64,000 nt of DNA, from contig DAHZHT010000001.1 of NCBI GenBank assembly GCA_027406905.1, forward strand, positions 308,555 through 372,554, given 5' to 3'. The notes beneath the pieces were generated by a model. That model saw nothing but the letters and a program-made list of their open reading frames with translations. It did not search any database and was not told the DNA's origin. The position numbers were made by a program, and so were the translations under genes. Shown here piece by piece: positions 1 through 8,577 of the stretch (within the stretch, counting starts at the first letter, position 1; each line of letters starts with the position of its first letter). This DNA is from Elusimicrobiota bacterium (GTDB taxonomy: Bacteria > Elusimicrobiota > Elusimicrobia > UBA1565 > UBA9628).

Positions 1-1
1 A

Positions 2-1201
2 TCGGTTTTATCCCGCGATTTGGAAAAATCATCTCAGAGCCTTAAAGAGGCCAAGACCGCCCTTGAAAAAACCTTGGCTGAACTATTGGAAGAGAGGCAT
101 CGCTTAATCGAGGCGGAAAAAGACAAGGCGGGAGCCCTTAAAAAAGTCGCCGATTTAGAAAAACATCTGGAAGAGCTTTCCAAAATTTGGGAGCAAGAGC
201 GCGCGGAGTGGAAAGAACTTTGGGACAGGGAGCGCTCTGCCTGGCAAAACCAGAGAGCGGAATTATCCTCTTGGGAAGAAAATTTGCGCAAAGAGAGGGA
301 AAATTGGCACTCCGACCTTGAGAAAAAGGAAGCGGAACACTTGCGCTTTACGGAAGCGATGAATCAGAGCGTCCGGGAATCGGCCGAAGCGACGGCAAAA
401 TTGTCTTCCTTTATGAAGAAGGTTTCAGAAAAAACCGAGAAGGTCAATCCGGCTTTGAGAACGCTTAAACGTAAGGGGTTTTGGTTTTCTATTCTAGCCT
501 TGGCGGTCGCGAGCGTTGGGGGATATCAAGTTTGGAATTATTTAAACCGCTTCCATTTTCATGCCCTTTCGGTTCAACCTGTTTCTCTCTCCAACCCCAC
601 GGGACTCGCCTTTGACGGGAATATCCTTTGGGCTTCCGATTGGGATGGAAATTTAAAGTCATTTTCTCCTCAAAAGCCCGATGTCATTACTCGGATCGCC
701 AAGGTTTTGGCGACTAAGCCCTATCACCCCTCGTCTCTCGCCTTTGCGAAAGGCAATCTGTGGTCTTTGGACGCGGCTCAGGCCCGCCTCATCGAGCATT
801 CTTCTTCCGACCCCGGGGTAGTGTCCGCAAGTTATCCCACTCCGGGCCCGGCGCCGACGGCTCTGGCTTTTGATGGAAAATCCCTGTGGTCTTATGATGC
901 AGTCAATGGGCTCCTTTATCAGCACGGTTCTGATCCGTCACAAATCCAGAGCTATTCCTTGGGAAATGGGTTTGCCGTTACGGCCATGTCTTGGGTTCAG
1001 GGGAGGCTTTGGGCCTTTGACTCCAAGGGTCGGGAGCTTTTGGTTTTCAAATTGCAAGGGGGGCAGATGAAGCTTGAGGCTCGTTACCCGGCCCATCAAA
1101 CCATTTTAGGGATTGTTCCCTTCGCTAAGAGGCGAGTTCTTATTCTGGCCGGTCCTAACGCCGAACATCCGACGCCGATTTTGATTCAATATCGATATTA
1201 A
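2..1201 (+). CDS. Coiled-coil membrane protein with beta-propeller-like C-terminus (5' partial)
   Basis: The frame is open to the left edge, so the true start probably lies outside the window; the first possible internal start is a TTG at 20. Numbered from that TTG, residues 1-150 are a highly charged Glu/Lys/Arg coiled coil. One hydrophobic membrane segment follows at about 153-172. The C-terminal 220 residues contain repeated blocks of the type LAFDGKSLWSYD and LAFAKGNLWSLD, as in propeller-like repeats. The likely topology is a cytoplasmic coiled coil with an exported propeller. I recognise no specific family and assign no function. Its 3' end overlaps the convergent SDR gene by 4 nt. Confidence 0.7.
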   Translation, partial: SVLSRDLEKSSQSLKEAKTALEKTLAELLEERHRLIEAEKDKAGALKKVADLEKHLEELSKIWEQERAEWKELWDRERSAWQNQRAELSSWEENLRKERENWHSDLEKKEAEHLRFTEAMNQSVRESAEATAKLSSFMKKVSEKTEKVNPALRTLKRKGFWFSILALAVASVGGYQVWNYLNRFHFHALSVQPVSLSNPTGLAFDGNILWASDWDGNLKSFSPQKPDVITRIAKVLATKPYHPSSLAFAKGNLWSLDAAQARLIEHSSSDPGVVSASYPTPGPAPTALAFDGKSLWSYDAVNGLLYQHGSDPSQIQSYSLGNGFAVTAMSWVQGRLWAFDSKGRELLVFKLQGGQMKLEARYPAHQTILGIVPFAKRRVLILAGPNAEHPTPILIQYRY

Positions 1202-2031
1202 TCGCTTTGGGCGCGGCCTATTGTCGCGGCATTTAACAAATCGAGAGCTCCTCTTCCGAGGCTTTGCGCGCCGTCTGAGGTAATAACCTCGCCTGAAATA
1301 TTTCTTCCCAGTTCCGAGGCCAAGAAAAGAGTTAAGGCCGAGACGTCTTCTTCTTTTCCAAAATGCCCCAACGGAATGCTGGAAAGAATTTGTCTTTCCA
1401 TTTCGGGCGTGGGCCAAAGGCGTTCTCGGGTCTGGGGAGTGTCTATCGGGCCCGGCGCGATGGCGTTGACCAAAACCCCTTGCGAGGCCCACTCCGTTCC
1501 AAGGGTTTTGGTTAGCGCGACGACTCCCGCTTTTGCCGAGGCCGAAGGGAGAAGCCCCGGCGCTCCGGTCCAGGCGTAGGCGGCTACAAGATTGATGATT
1601 CGCCCGCTTTTTTGAGCGAGCATTTGTCGCCCAAATTCGAGGCTTGAATAGAATGTCCCGTTTAAAACGATGTCGATGACCTTTTTCCAGCGGACCGAAG
1701 TTAATTTTTCGGAGGGGCGGATAAAATTGGCGGCGGCATTGTTGACTAAAATATCGACGCGCTTAAATTTTTCGATTACGTCTCGGGCTGCGGCGCGCAC
1801 CTGTTCGGGAATTGAGACATCGCAGGAAAAAGCCGCCGCTTCCGCGCCCAATTTTTCGATCTCAAGAGCCGTTTCTTTGAGGCGCTCGATATTTCGAGAA
1901 ACGACGGCGACTTTGGCGCCGTGGCGCGCAAAATCTAGCGCGATGACTTTCCCGATTCCAGTTCCTCCTCCGGTGACGACGGCCACCTTGCCCTTCAGAA
2001 GTTCCGCAGAAAAAAGAGAATTTATTCCCAT
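1198..2031 (-). CDS. SDR oxidoreductase, 2,4-dienoyl-CoA reductase-like
   Basis: This 277-residue short-chain dehydrogenase has the cofactor motif GGGTGIG at residues 21-27 and NNAA at 97-100. It lacks the usual YxxxK pair. Instead it shows the arrangement of DECR-type 2,4-dienoyl-CoA reductases: Asn124 in VLNG, Tyr152, Ser163 and Lys167 in PSASAKAG. That family reduces 2,4-dienoyl-CoA with NADPH during beta-oxidation of unsaturated acyl chains. The start overlaps the end of the upstream enoyl-CoA hydratase homologue by 10 nt, so the two are translationally coupled and probably act on acyl-CoA thioesters. The exact substrate is inferred; another acyl-thioester reductase activity is possible. 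Confidence 0.85.
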   Translation of the reverse strand: MGINSLFSAELLKGKVAVVTGGGTGIGKVIALDFARHGAKVAVVSRNIERLKETALEIEKLGAEAAAFSCDVSIPEQVRAAARDVIEKFKRVDILVNNAAANFIRPSEKLTSVRWKKVIDIVLNGTFYSSLEFGRQMLAQKSGRIINLVAAYAWTGAPGLLPSASAKAGVVALTKTLGTEWASQGVLVNAIAPGPIDTPQTRERLWPTPEMERQILSSIPLGHFGKEEDVSALTLFLASELGRNISGEVITSDGAQSLGRGALDLLNAATIGRAQSD

Positions 2032-2822
2032 CGTGGTTTTCTTTTTTCAAACATCGCGCGCACGCCTTCCTGGGCTTCTTCTCCCGCAAACAGGGAGTTA
2101 AATTCCACAAGCCCTTTCTCCCAGAGTTTTTCCTCATCTTTCATTAAAACCGAGCGAAGAGAGTTTTTAATCGCCGCATAAGCCATCGGCGGGAGTTTGG
2201 AGAGTTTCTCAGCTTCCTTGACGGAAGTTTCAAAAAAATTAGAATTGGGGAAAATATGGTCCACTAGACCGGCCTCGAGGGCTTCTCCGGCTCTGAGAGT
2301 CTTTCCTCTTAAGATGAGGTCTTTAATTAATCCCGGACGCCCGGACATCGAGGCGACAAGCGAAATCAAGGGAAGGGTAGGTGAAAGGCCTAAGCGAACC
2401 TCACTTAAAGAAACGCGCCCGGTTTCCTCGGCAATGAGGCGAAAATCGCATCCCAGAGCCAAGACAAAACCACCCAAAAAGGCCGAGCCTTCGATGGCGG
2501 CAAGCGTAGGTTTTGGAAAATGGGCGAGTTTTTTGTGAAGGTCAATTAAGCGCAAAAATAAACGGGCGCGAGTTTTTTCTTCCGATGAAAAGAGTTCGGA
2601 TAATTCCAGGCCGGCCGAGAAGTATTTTGGGATTGAAGAAGAAAGCAAAACGGCGCGAACGCTCGAATCTTTTTCGGCGGCGTTAAGGGCGGCCTCAAGC
2701 CCGTCGAAAAAAGACAATGAGAGATTGTTTGAAGGCGGATGATTAAAAACAAGACAGCGGACCTTTCCGAAAGTTTTCTCGGTAATGACGGAAGTTGAGG
2801 GCAAGTCGTGAACGTTCTCCAT
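2022..2822 (-). CDS. Enoyl-CoA hydratase/isomerase family protein
   Basis: This 266-residue crotonase-fold protein has the oxyanion-hole region SAGLEL near 69-74 and a GCDFRL segment near 124-129. In classical hydratases two glutamates are catalytic. The second is present (Glu141 in SLSEVRLGL), but the position of the first, normally in GGGxE, is occupied by Val120. The loss suggests an isomerase, thioesterase-like or otherwise modified activity rather than standard hydration (inference). It is the first gene of a two-gene leftward unit with the dienoyl-CoA-reductase-like SDR. A 51-nt gap separates it from the secreted phospholipase-like gene. Confidence 0.82.
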   Translation of the reverse strand: MENVHDLPSTSVITEKTFGKVRCLVFNHPPSNNLSLSFFDGLEAALNAAEKDSSVRAVLLSSSIPKYFSAGLELSELFSSEEKTRARLFLRLIDLHKKLAHFPKPTLAAIEGSAFLGGFVLALGCDFRLIAEETGRVSLSEVRLGLSPTLPLISLVASMSGRPGLIKDLILRGKTLRAGEALEAGLVDHIFPNSNFFETSVKEAEKLSKLPPMAYAAIKNSLRSVLMKDEEKLWEKGLVEFNSLFAGEEAQEGVRAMFEKRKPRWE

Positions 2823-2873
2823 GACTAAAAAATAGCAAATTGAAATGCCTCTTGGGGGCTTAAAAGCGGCAGC

Positions 2874-3857
2874 TTATTTGAGAGAAGGAATCAGCGGCTT
2901 AGAAAAATTATTCTTGGCTTGGTTTTGGAAATAGAGAAAAAGGGCGGCCACTCGCTTGACCGCCAGCGGCAGCAAAACCCGGGCTTCTTCTTGAAGTTCC
3001 AAGGGCGTAAACCCATCCTTTCTTCTTTGACCGCGGTCGAGAGTTCCATCTTTGCCTTCGAGGGGGCCGGGACCAAATCCGGCGTCGAACTGCTGGGTGG
3101 TCCGGGCCGTTTGGTTAAAAATATCGTAGAGAGAAGAAAATGATTCCACTTTTGAGCTTGGCATTATGAAATTTTCACGGAAGTGAGTTTCCGCGTAAGT
3201 CTCATATGCGTCGCTTCCGGGAATAGCGTGCAGGTGGGGCCATAATAAAGTGTGGGCTGGAACGGTGAGATCTTCTAGCAAGTGGGCGACATGCCCTAAG
3301 TATTCGTAAGCCTGAGCTTTTTCTCCCGCGCGGTAAAGAAAAATAATCCCTTCTCCCTTGGTTCCTTCCACGGACCAGCGCGGGTCGTATTTCCCATTGA
3401 TTCCGTAGCCGCCGGTAAAATATTTATAGGCGCGGTCTACCGCGCTGTCATATCCGGCGAGTCCCTTTGTGAGCCCGCGGCGCGGATCCCAAAAATGCCG
3501 CAATTCGGGAATCAGTTGTCCGAAGGGATTTTTAAAAGGCATGTCTTCTTGGTAGGAGGCTTTGACAATTTTCGGCAAGTATTGGGCCATTTCTCCGCCG
3601 CCAAACTGCGAAGAATACATCTGATAAGCCATTTCCGTTACGAAAATATGGGTGGGGCGGGCGTATTCAGCTTGGAAAGTTCCCCCGGCGTTTTGGACGA
3701 AGACCGGGTTTGACCTGACCGGGGCGAAGTCAGGCGCTTTAATCTTAGACCATCCAGAATTAAAATATCGGGAGAATTTATCCGTTTGTCCCCAAGCGGA
3801 AGCCGCAAACAAAAAGGCGGAGACAAAAAAAACGCTTTTATCTAAGCGCCGCATCAA
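2874..3857 (-). CDS. Secreted zinc-dependent phospholipase C / S1-P1 nuclease-like protein
   Basis: The N-terminus is a signal peptide ending near AASAWG (residues 18-23), so the protein is exported. The mature part carries the pattern of zinc phospholipase C and S1/P1 nuclease folds: THIFVTEMA near 69, a HFWDP segment near 121, and the helix GHVAHLLEDLTVPAHT near 188-203, whose His, Asp and His residues would bind metal. At 327 residues it is typical in length for this fold. The substrate could be a phospholipid or a nucleic acid; the sequence does not decide. It sits alone on the minus strand, divergent from the fatty-acid-synthase-like operon. Confidence 0.72.
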   Translation of the reverse strand: MMRRLDKSVFFVSAFLFAASAWGQTDKFSRYFNSGWSKIKAPDFAPVRSNPVFVQNAGGTFQAEYARPTHIFVTEMAYQMYSSQFGGGEMAQYLPKIVKASYQEDMPFKNPFGQLIPELRHFWDPRRGLTKGLAGYDSAVDRAYKYFTGGYGINGKYDPRWSVEGTKGEGIIFLYRAGEKAQAYEYLGHVAHLLEDLTVPAHTLLWPHLHAIPGSDAYETYAETHFRENFIMPSSKVESFSSLYDIFNQTARTTQQFDAGFGPGPLEGKDGTLDRGQRRKDGFTPLELQEEARVLLPLAVKRVAALFLYFQNQAKNNFSKPLIPSLK

Positions 3858-3962
3858 GTCTATTGTAGCAAGGTTTCAGCTAGGGATGTCCATGGGGGTG
3901 GTTAAATTTGCGGAGATAAGGCTGTGGGAAAATAAAAATGCCGACGAAAAAGGGTCAAATGT

Positions 3963-3968
3963 TATAAT
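3963..3968 (+). promoter_or_regulatory. Probable -10 box (TATAAT) of the FAS-like operon
   Basis: A perfect TATAAT lies 5 nt before the ATG at 3974. There is no Shine-Dalgarno sequence between them and no convincing -35 hexamer. If the box is used, transcription would begin at about the start codon, giving a leaderless mRNA for the first gene. Confidence 0.5.
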
Positions 3969-3973
3969 AAATC

Positions 3974-4954
3974 ATGATCTATTCTGAAGAAAAGCCGTTT
4001 GCTGGGAAAAAGCTTTGGGCCGTCATTTTAGGCGGCTCTTCCGGTTTTGGTTTGGCTGCGGCCAAGCGCTTGGCTCACGGCGGGCTCAACATTTTTATCG
4101 CGCATAAAGACAAAGAAGGCGTTGTCGAAACTTCGATAAAGCCTCATTTTGACGAGATTCGCTCTTTGGGCGTTCGCTTGGTCACTCATAACGTGAATTT
4201 ATTCGATGAAGATGAGCGCGGGCTTGTTTTTGAAAGCCTATCTAAGGAAGCGGGACCGCAAGGGGTTCACCTTTTTATGCATTCGGTGGCGGCCGGAGCG
4301 TGCAAACTTATTTTGGAGGATAAAACCCCTAATTTTAAGTGTGCGGCGATCAAGGGCTTATCAGAGTCTCTCTCAAAGCGCGGAATTTCGGCCTCTTCCG
4401 AGGTTTTGCGCGCGGCAATTAACGAGGCCTTCCACGAAAAAAAATGCGATGCCCTCTATACCTTGGCCGACAGCCGCATTCCCTATCGCGAGGATTTGTT
4501 AAGCGAAGAGGATTTGAGCCGCACGATTTGGATGATGGGTTATGATTATCTGCTTTGGGGGAGGGAATTGTCTAAGGAAGGGCTTTTGAGCAAAGAGGCG
4601 CGTCTCATTGCGATGACTTCGGAGGGCAATGAAATTGCTTGGAAGGGATATGCCGCAGTTTCAGCGGCGAAATGTTCTCTGGAGGCTTCTTGCCGTGCTT
4701 TGGCGGTGGAATTGGCGCCTTACGGCGCGCGCTCATTGGTGATCCAAGCTGGGATTACCGATACTCCGGCTGGGAACGCGATTCCCAATTTCGATCTAAT
4801 GAAGGCTCAAGCGCGGATGAGAAACCCTTATCACCGCCTGACGACTCCCGAAGACGTGGCCGAGACGATTTATCAGGTTTGTCTGCCTGGTTTTTCCTGG
4901 GTCAATGGCGAAGTTTTGCGCATTGACGGCGGGGAAGCGATCTCGGGATTGTAA
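3974..4954 (+). CDS. Enoyl-ACP-reductase-like SDR
   Basis: This 326-residue SDR has a Rossmann glycine motif GGSSGFG at residues 20-26. Its catalytic pair is Tyr226 and Lys233, a Y-x6-K spacing. That spacing marks the FabI/FabL class of enoyl-ACP reductases, in contrast to the Y-x3-K of ketoreductases such as the gene two places downstream. An insertion at about 115-180 makes it longer than the roughly 260 residues of FabI. The end (NGEVLRIDGGEA) is a normal SDR C-terminus. It would reduce the enoyl thioester in the elongation cycle encoded by the next four genes. It ends immediately before the KASIII start and has no visible ribosome-binding site. Confidence 0.75.
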   Translation: MIYSEEKPFAGKKLWAVILGGSSGFGLAAAKRLAHGGLNIFIAHKDKEGVVETSIKPHFDEIRSLGVRLVTHNVNLFDEDERGLVFESLSKEAGPQGVHLFMHSVAAGACKLILEDKTPNFKCAAIKGLSESLSKRGISASSEVLRAAINEAFHEKKCDALYTLADSRIPYREDLLSEEDLSRTIWMMGYDYLLWGRELSKEGLLSKEARLIAMTSEGNEIAWKGYAAVSAAKCSLEASCRALAVELAPYGARSLVIQAGITDTPAGNAIPNFDLMKAQARMRNPYHRLTTPEDVAETIYQVCLPGFSWVNGEVLRIDGGEAISGL

Positions 4955-5962
4955 ATGGGCGGGTTTTATATTCATGGCATTGGAAGTTCTCTTCCCAAAA
5001 CGAGAATAAGCAACGATTTTTTACATCGGGAAGCGGGCCTTGAAAAAGGCCAGGACTGGGTGGATTCACGGCTTGGCATCAACAGCCGTTATTCGGTTTT
5101 AAGCCTCGATTATATCCGGGAAACCAAAAATAAAAATCCGGATCAAGCGATTTTGCATGCCCGCTCTCGCGGGGAAACGCCGTTAAGCCTCGCGGTTTTG
5201 GCGGCAAGACAAGCTCTGGAGCGCGCCCGTGTTTCTCCAAGTCAAATCGGCTGGGTGATCGCCAATTGCGACACGCCTTTTGAAATGATTCCCTGTTTGG
5301 CCAATCAAATCGCGCGGGAACTGGGCGCCCGGCCGGGGCCGCACTGCGATATCAACTCCGCTTGCTCGAGTTTTTCTCTCCACATGAAAACCCTCGCGGA
5401 TATGGAAAAAGAAAGTCTTCCGGAATTTATCCTTTGCGTTCAGTCTTCGGCTTACACCACGCGCACGGACTATTCCGCCAAGAGTATCGATGGGTATATT
5501 TGGGGAGACGGAGCGGCGGCGGAAGTCGTCTCTTCCAATCATCCAGGGCGCATCAAGGTCGAACCTATGATTTTTGAAACCAGATCGGAAAACGCCGATG
5601 ATATCGTTATTGATTCCGCCGGACACTTTAGGCAAAACGGCGCGGCGGTTCGCGAGTTTTCGATACGGAAAACCTGCGAGATGTTCGAGGATATCGCTCA
5701 ACGAAAAGGGCTTTACGCCGAAGATTGCTATACCATCGCTCACCAAGCTAATTTCGTGATGCAAAATTCCATTCTTGAGCATTTAAAACTTCCGGAAAAA
5801 CGCCATCTGAGAAACGTTCGGGAGCAAGGAAATATCGCCGCCGCGGGGTGCCCCTCGGTTCTGGCGCAAAATTGGAGCCAATTTAAGAAAGGAGATCAGA
5901 TCGTTTACGCCGTTTTGGGGGCAGGGCTTGCCTGGGGCGGCGGATATATGGAGGTTCTCTAA
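4955..5962 (+). CDS. Beta-ketoacyl-ACP synthase III-like condensing enzyme
   Basis: This is a 335-residue thiolase-fold condensing enzyme. The Cys-His-Asn triad of the FabH family is intact: Cys137 in NSACSS, His263 in AHQAN and Asn293 in GNIAAAGCP. FabH-type enzymes start acyl chains by joining an acyl-CoA to malonyl-ACP. A charged insertion near 45-75 (including RETKNKNPDQ) is longer than in housekeeping FabH, which suggests an unusual starter unit (inference). The ATG directly follows the stop of the enoyl reductase, and its own stop overlaps the next ATG by one base. It is most likely the initiating enzyme of a dedicated acyl-chain pathway. Confidence 0.85.
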   Translation: MGGFYIHGIGSSLPKTRISNDFLHREAGLEKGQDWVDSRLGINSRYSVLSLDYIRETKNKNPDQAILHARSRGETPLSLAVLAARQALERARVSPSQIGWVIANCDTPFEMIPCLANQIARELGARPGPHCDINSACSSFSLHMKTLADMEKESLPEFILCVQSSAYTTRTDYSAKSIDGYIWGDGAAAEVVSSNHPGRIKVEPMIFETRSENADDIVIDSAGHFRQNGAAVREFSIRKTCEMFEDIAQRKGLYAEDCYTIAHQANFVMQNSILEHLKLPEKRHLRNVREQGNIAAAGCPSVLAQNWSQFKKGDQIVYAVLGAGLAWGGGYMEVL

Positions 5963-6690
5963 TGTCTGAAGATGTCGCGATCGTTACCGGAGCGTCCGGC
6001 GGAATTGGGCGGGCCATCGTCAAGGTTTTAAGCGAAAAAAGCGCGGGAGAACTGCGAATTGGAATCCATTATAAAGGAAATGCGGAGGCGGCAAAGGCCC
6101 TGCAGTCGGAAATAGAAAATTCTTTTTTGGTCCAAGCCGATCTTTCAACGGCGCGGGGCCGCGGCGCTTTGCTGGAGGCCGCTCTCAAAGAGGGAAATCC
6201 CTATATTCTCGTCAATAACGCCGGAATTGATAAGCCCCACGAGCCGGCTCTTAATATCCAGGAAGAATCTATTGATTTGATTTTGGGAGTCAATTTTAAA
6301 ACGCCGCTTCTTCTGATGAGGGATTTCGCCAAGGAGATGATTAAATCCGGTTCCGGAATTATCGTTAACGTCAGCTCCATTTTGGCGAAAAAGGCTTTGA
6401 CCGGGAGCGCTGTTTACCGTGCTTCTAAAGCCGCTCTTGAGGCCTTGACCAAACAGGCGGCTTTTGAATGGGGGCCAAAGGGATTAAGGGTCAATGCGGT
6501 CAGCCCTGGTTTTATTGAAACGGCCATGACCGAGACAATCGCGGAGTCAACGCGAAATTTAATCCGCCAGGAAATCGCCTTGGGGCAATTTGGGAGCGCG
6601 GAAGCCGTCGCTTTGGCGGTCGCGCATTTAATCGAGAACGATTACCTTAACGGGACGATCTTAAGCGTAGATGGTGGAATGGGCTTGTGA
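5962..6690 (+). CDS. fabG: 3-oxoacyl-ACP reductase (FabG-like)
   Basis: This 242-residue SDR has TGASGGIG at residues 9-16, NNAG at 85-88 and the ketoreductase triad Ser139, Tyr152 and Lys156 in YRASK. The C-terminal NGTILSVDGGMGL is characteristic of FabG. It reduces 3-oxoacyl-ACP to 3-hydroxyacyl-ACP with NADPH. The gene is overlapped by one base at its start and shares TGATG with the downstream dehydratase, so translation is coupled. It is probably a pathway-specific paralogue, since no other core fatty acid genes (fabD, acpP, acc) are nearby. Confidence 0.88.
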   Translation: MSEDVAIVTGASGGIGRAIVKVLSEKSAGELRIGIHYKGNAEAAKALQSEIENSFLVQADLSTARGRGALLEAALKEGNPYILVNNAGIDKPHEPALNIQEESIDLILGVNFKTPLLLMRDFAKEMIKSGSGIIVNVSSILAKKALTGSAVYRASKAALEALTKQAAFEWGPKGLRVNAVSPGFIETAMTETIAESTRNLIRQEIALGQFGSAEAVALAVAHLIENDYLNGTILSVDGGMGL

Positions 6691-7103
6691 TGGAGTGGAG
6701 ATTTATCGACAAAATCTTGGAAAAAACGGATTCTCATCTTTTGGCGATTTACGCTTGGAAAGAAGAGGATTGTGCCGGACATTTTCCGGGAAATCCGGTG
6801 GTTCCGGGGATTAAATTGGTCGAGATGGCTTGTCAGGCCGGGGCTGTCTTATGGTCTTTGCGGGAGTCGGGAGCTGAAAAAAATAGTTTTTTTCGCTCTA
6901 TCGAAAACGCTTTATTTAAAAAAACGGTGCGCCCCGGCGACATCGTGACCGTCAAAGTTTTCGTTCAAGAACCATTTTCGGAAAACGGGTTTTTTTCTTT
7001 TCGCGCGGAGTCCTTTTTTTATGGGGGGGCCAAGGATGGAGAAGGGGTTTTTAGCGCGGCGTTGAGGTTGGCCCGTCAAGATTGTTTTGAGGTGAAGAAA
7101 TGA
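6690..7103 (+). CDS. 3-hydroxyacyl-ACP dehydratase (FabZ-like hotdog protein)
   Basis: This is a hotdog-fold protein of 137 residues with the FabA/FabZ signature GHFPGNPVVPG. His31 and Glu45 are the catalytic pair expected for a FabZ-type dehydratase. I chose the ATG at 6690, inside a TGATG overlap with the fabG stop, over the GTG three bases upstream. It converts 3-hydroxyacyl-ACP to the trans-2-enoyl form. With its neighbours it completes a condensation, ketoreduction, dehydration and enoyl-reduction set. It overlaps the KASII gene by ATGA. Confidence 0.83.
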   Translation: MEWRFIDKILEKTDSHLLAIYAWKEEDCAGHFPGNPVVPGIKLVEMACQAGAVLWSLRESGAEKNSFFRSIENALFKKTVRPGDIVTVKVFVQEPFSENGFFSFRAESFFYGGAKDGEGVFSAALRLARQDCFEVKK

Positions 7104-8407
7104 GAAAACGAGTTGTCATTACCGGCGTGGGCGCGGTCGCGCCTAATGGCGTTGGAATTCAAAATTTCCGGGAGGCTTTAAAGGCCGGGAAATCGGGGAT
7201 TTCTTTTAGAGAAGATCTTAAAGAGATGAATTATCTCTGCCAAATCGGAGGCGTTCCGCCTGTCGATGAGGACGAGGTTCTAAAACTAATTCCCGAGGGC
7301 GAGCTCAATAAGTTGAACGAGGCGATGGTCTATGCCGTGATGGCCGCTATTGAATGTGCGCGGATGAGCGGCATGGAAATAGATTGGGTCAAGGGGAAAA
7401 GAGATACTCCGGTTTTGTGGGATACGGGCGTTATTATCGGCTCTGGCATCGGCGGAATGGACACCATTCTTGATTCCTTGGCTCCGGTTGTCTTTGACGC
7501 CAAAAATCAGGAGCCGGGGCGGGGGACCGCTCCCATGGGAACCGATATCGTTCCGCAGGTGATGTCGAGTTCCATTTCGGTCGCGGTCGGGAAATTTTTG
7601 GGAGTCGGCGGACAAACGAGTTCTAACAGCTCCGCCTGCAATACCGGGACGGAGGCTATTTTTGATGCCTGGAAAAATATCCAGTTAGGCTACGCCGAAG
7701 CCATGTATGCCGGGGGCGCCGAAGGGACGCATTTCGGGAGCTGGTCTGGTTTTGACGCGATGCGGGACGTTCTTTGTTCCAAATATAATGAGGCTCCGGA
7801 AAAAGGCTCTCAGCCGATGGGCGCGGGGGCCTGCGGCTTTGTGCCTTCCGGAGGCGCCGGAGTTTTGAGGCTAGAGAGCCTGGAATCGGCGCAAAAGCGC
7901 GGGGCGAAAATACTTTGTGAGCTTGTCGCCGCCTATTGCAATTCCGGAGGCCAGAGAGACGGAGGCACGATGACTTTTCCGAATCCCGAGGGGGTCGTTC
8001 GCTGTATCCGAAAAGTCATTCAAGATTCCGGGGTTTCTCCGTCTAAAATTTCTCTAATCAACGGGCATTTGACCTCGACAGCGGCGGACCCGCGAGAGGT
8101 GGGAAGCTGGCTAAAGGCCTTGGAACTTGATCCCTCGAAATTTCCCTTGATTCAATCGACCAAATCCATGATTGGACATTCCTTGGGCGCGGCCGGGGCT
8201 CTTGAGTCGGTGGCGGTGGTCGACCAAATAGTCAATTCATATGTTCACCCCTCGATTAATTCCGAGAAGGTTCACCCCGAGATTCAGAAAATATCCGAGA
8301 GTATCCCTCATCAGAAAATTGACCGGCAGCTGGATTATGTGATTAAGGCCTCATTCGGTTTTGGAGACGTTAATGGGTGTTTGTTGTTTAAGCGTTGGGA
8401 GCCTTGA
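7100..8407 (+). CDS. Beta-ketoacyl-ACP synthase II-like condensing enzyme
   Basis: This 435-residue elongating condensing enzyme has nucleophile Cys180 in SSACNTGTEA, His323 in NGHLTSTAADP, Lys355 and His360 in STKSMIGHSLGAAGALE. These match KAS I/II catalytic positions. The usual NAHGTST reads NGHLTST here, a local divergence beside an active-site histidine. It elongates acyl-ACP with malonyl-ACP. There is no chain-length-factor partner with a Gln for Cys change, so it is unlike classical aromatic type II PKS pairs. It overlaps the upstream gene by ATGA and the downstream small gene by TGATG. Confidence 0.87.
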   Translation: MRKRVVITGVGAVAPNGVGIQNFREALKAGKSGISFREDLKEMNYLCQIGGVPPVDEDEVLKLIPEGELNKLNEAMVYAVMAAIECARMSGMEIDWVKGKRDTPVLWDTGVIIGSGIGGMDTILDSLAPVVFDAKNQEPGRGTAPMGTDIVPQVMSSSISVAVGKFLGVGGQTSSNSSACNTGTEAIFDAWKNIQLGYAEAMYAGGAEGTHFGSWSGFDAMRDVLCSKYNEAPEKGSQPMGAGACGFVPSGGAGVLRLESLESAQKRGAKILCELVAAYCNSGGQRDGGTMTFPNPEGVVRCIRKVIQDSGVSPSKISLINGHLTSTAADPREVGSWLKALELDPSKFPLIQSTKSMIGHSLGAAGALESVAVVDQIVNSYVHPSINSEKVHPEIQKISESIPHQKIDRQLDYVIKASFGFGDVNGCLLFKRWEP

Positions 8408-8577
8408 TGCCGGGCTTAAGCCTCCATTTTACTGCCTGGAGCGCTTTTAAGGCTTTAATCGGCCTGATCTTGAGTTTGCTTGGAGCTTTTTATATTCGCC
8501 TGGGAAAAAATGAAGGCGAACCGGAAAAGCTATTTATCGGACTGGCCTTAATTCTCGCCTCGATCTTTTTGTTTTAA
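8407..8577 (+). CDS. Small two-helix membrane protein, last gene of the FAS-like operon
   Basis: This 56-residue ORF starts at an ATG sharing TGATG with the KASII stop. It has two hydrophobic helices at about 12-30 and 40-55 joined by a charged loop (RLGKNEGEPEK). I do not recognise a family. The coupling to the condensing enzyme suggests it is translated with the pathway and could anchor an enzyme or the acyl product at the membrane (inference). Its stop overlaps the convergent PIN-domain gene by 4 nt. Confidence 0.6.
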   Translation: MPGLSLHFTAWSAFKALIGLILSLLGAFYIRLGKNEGEPEKLFIGLALILASIFLF

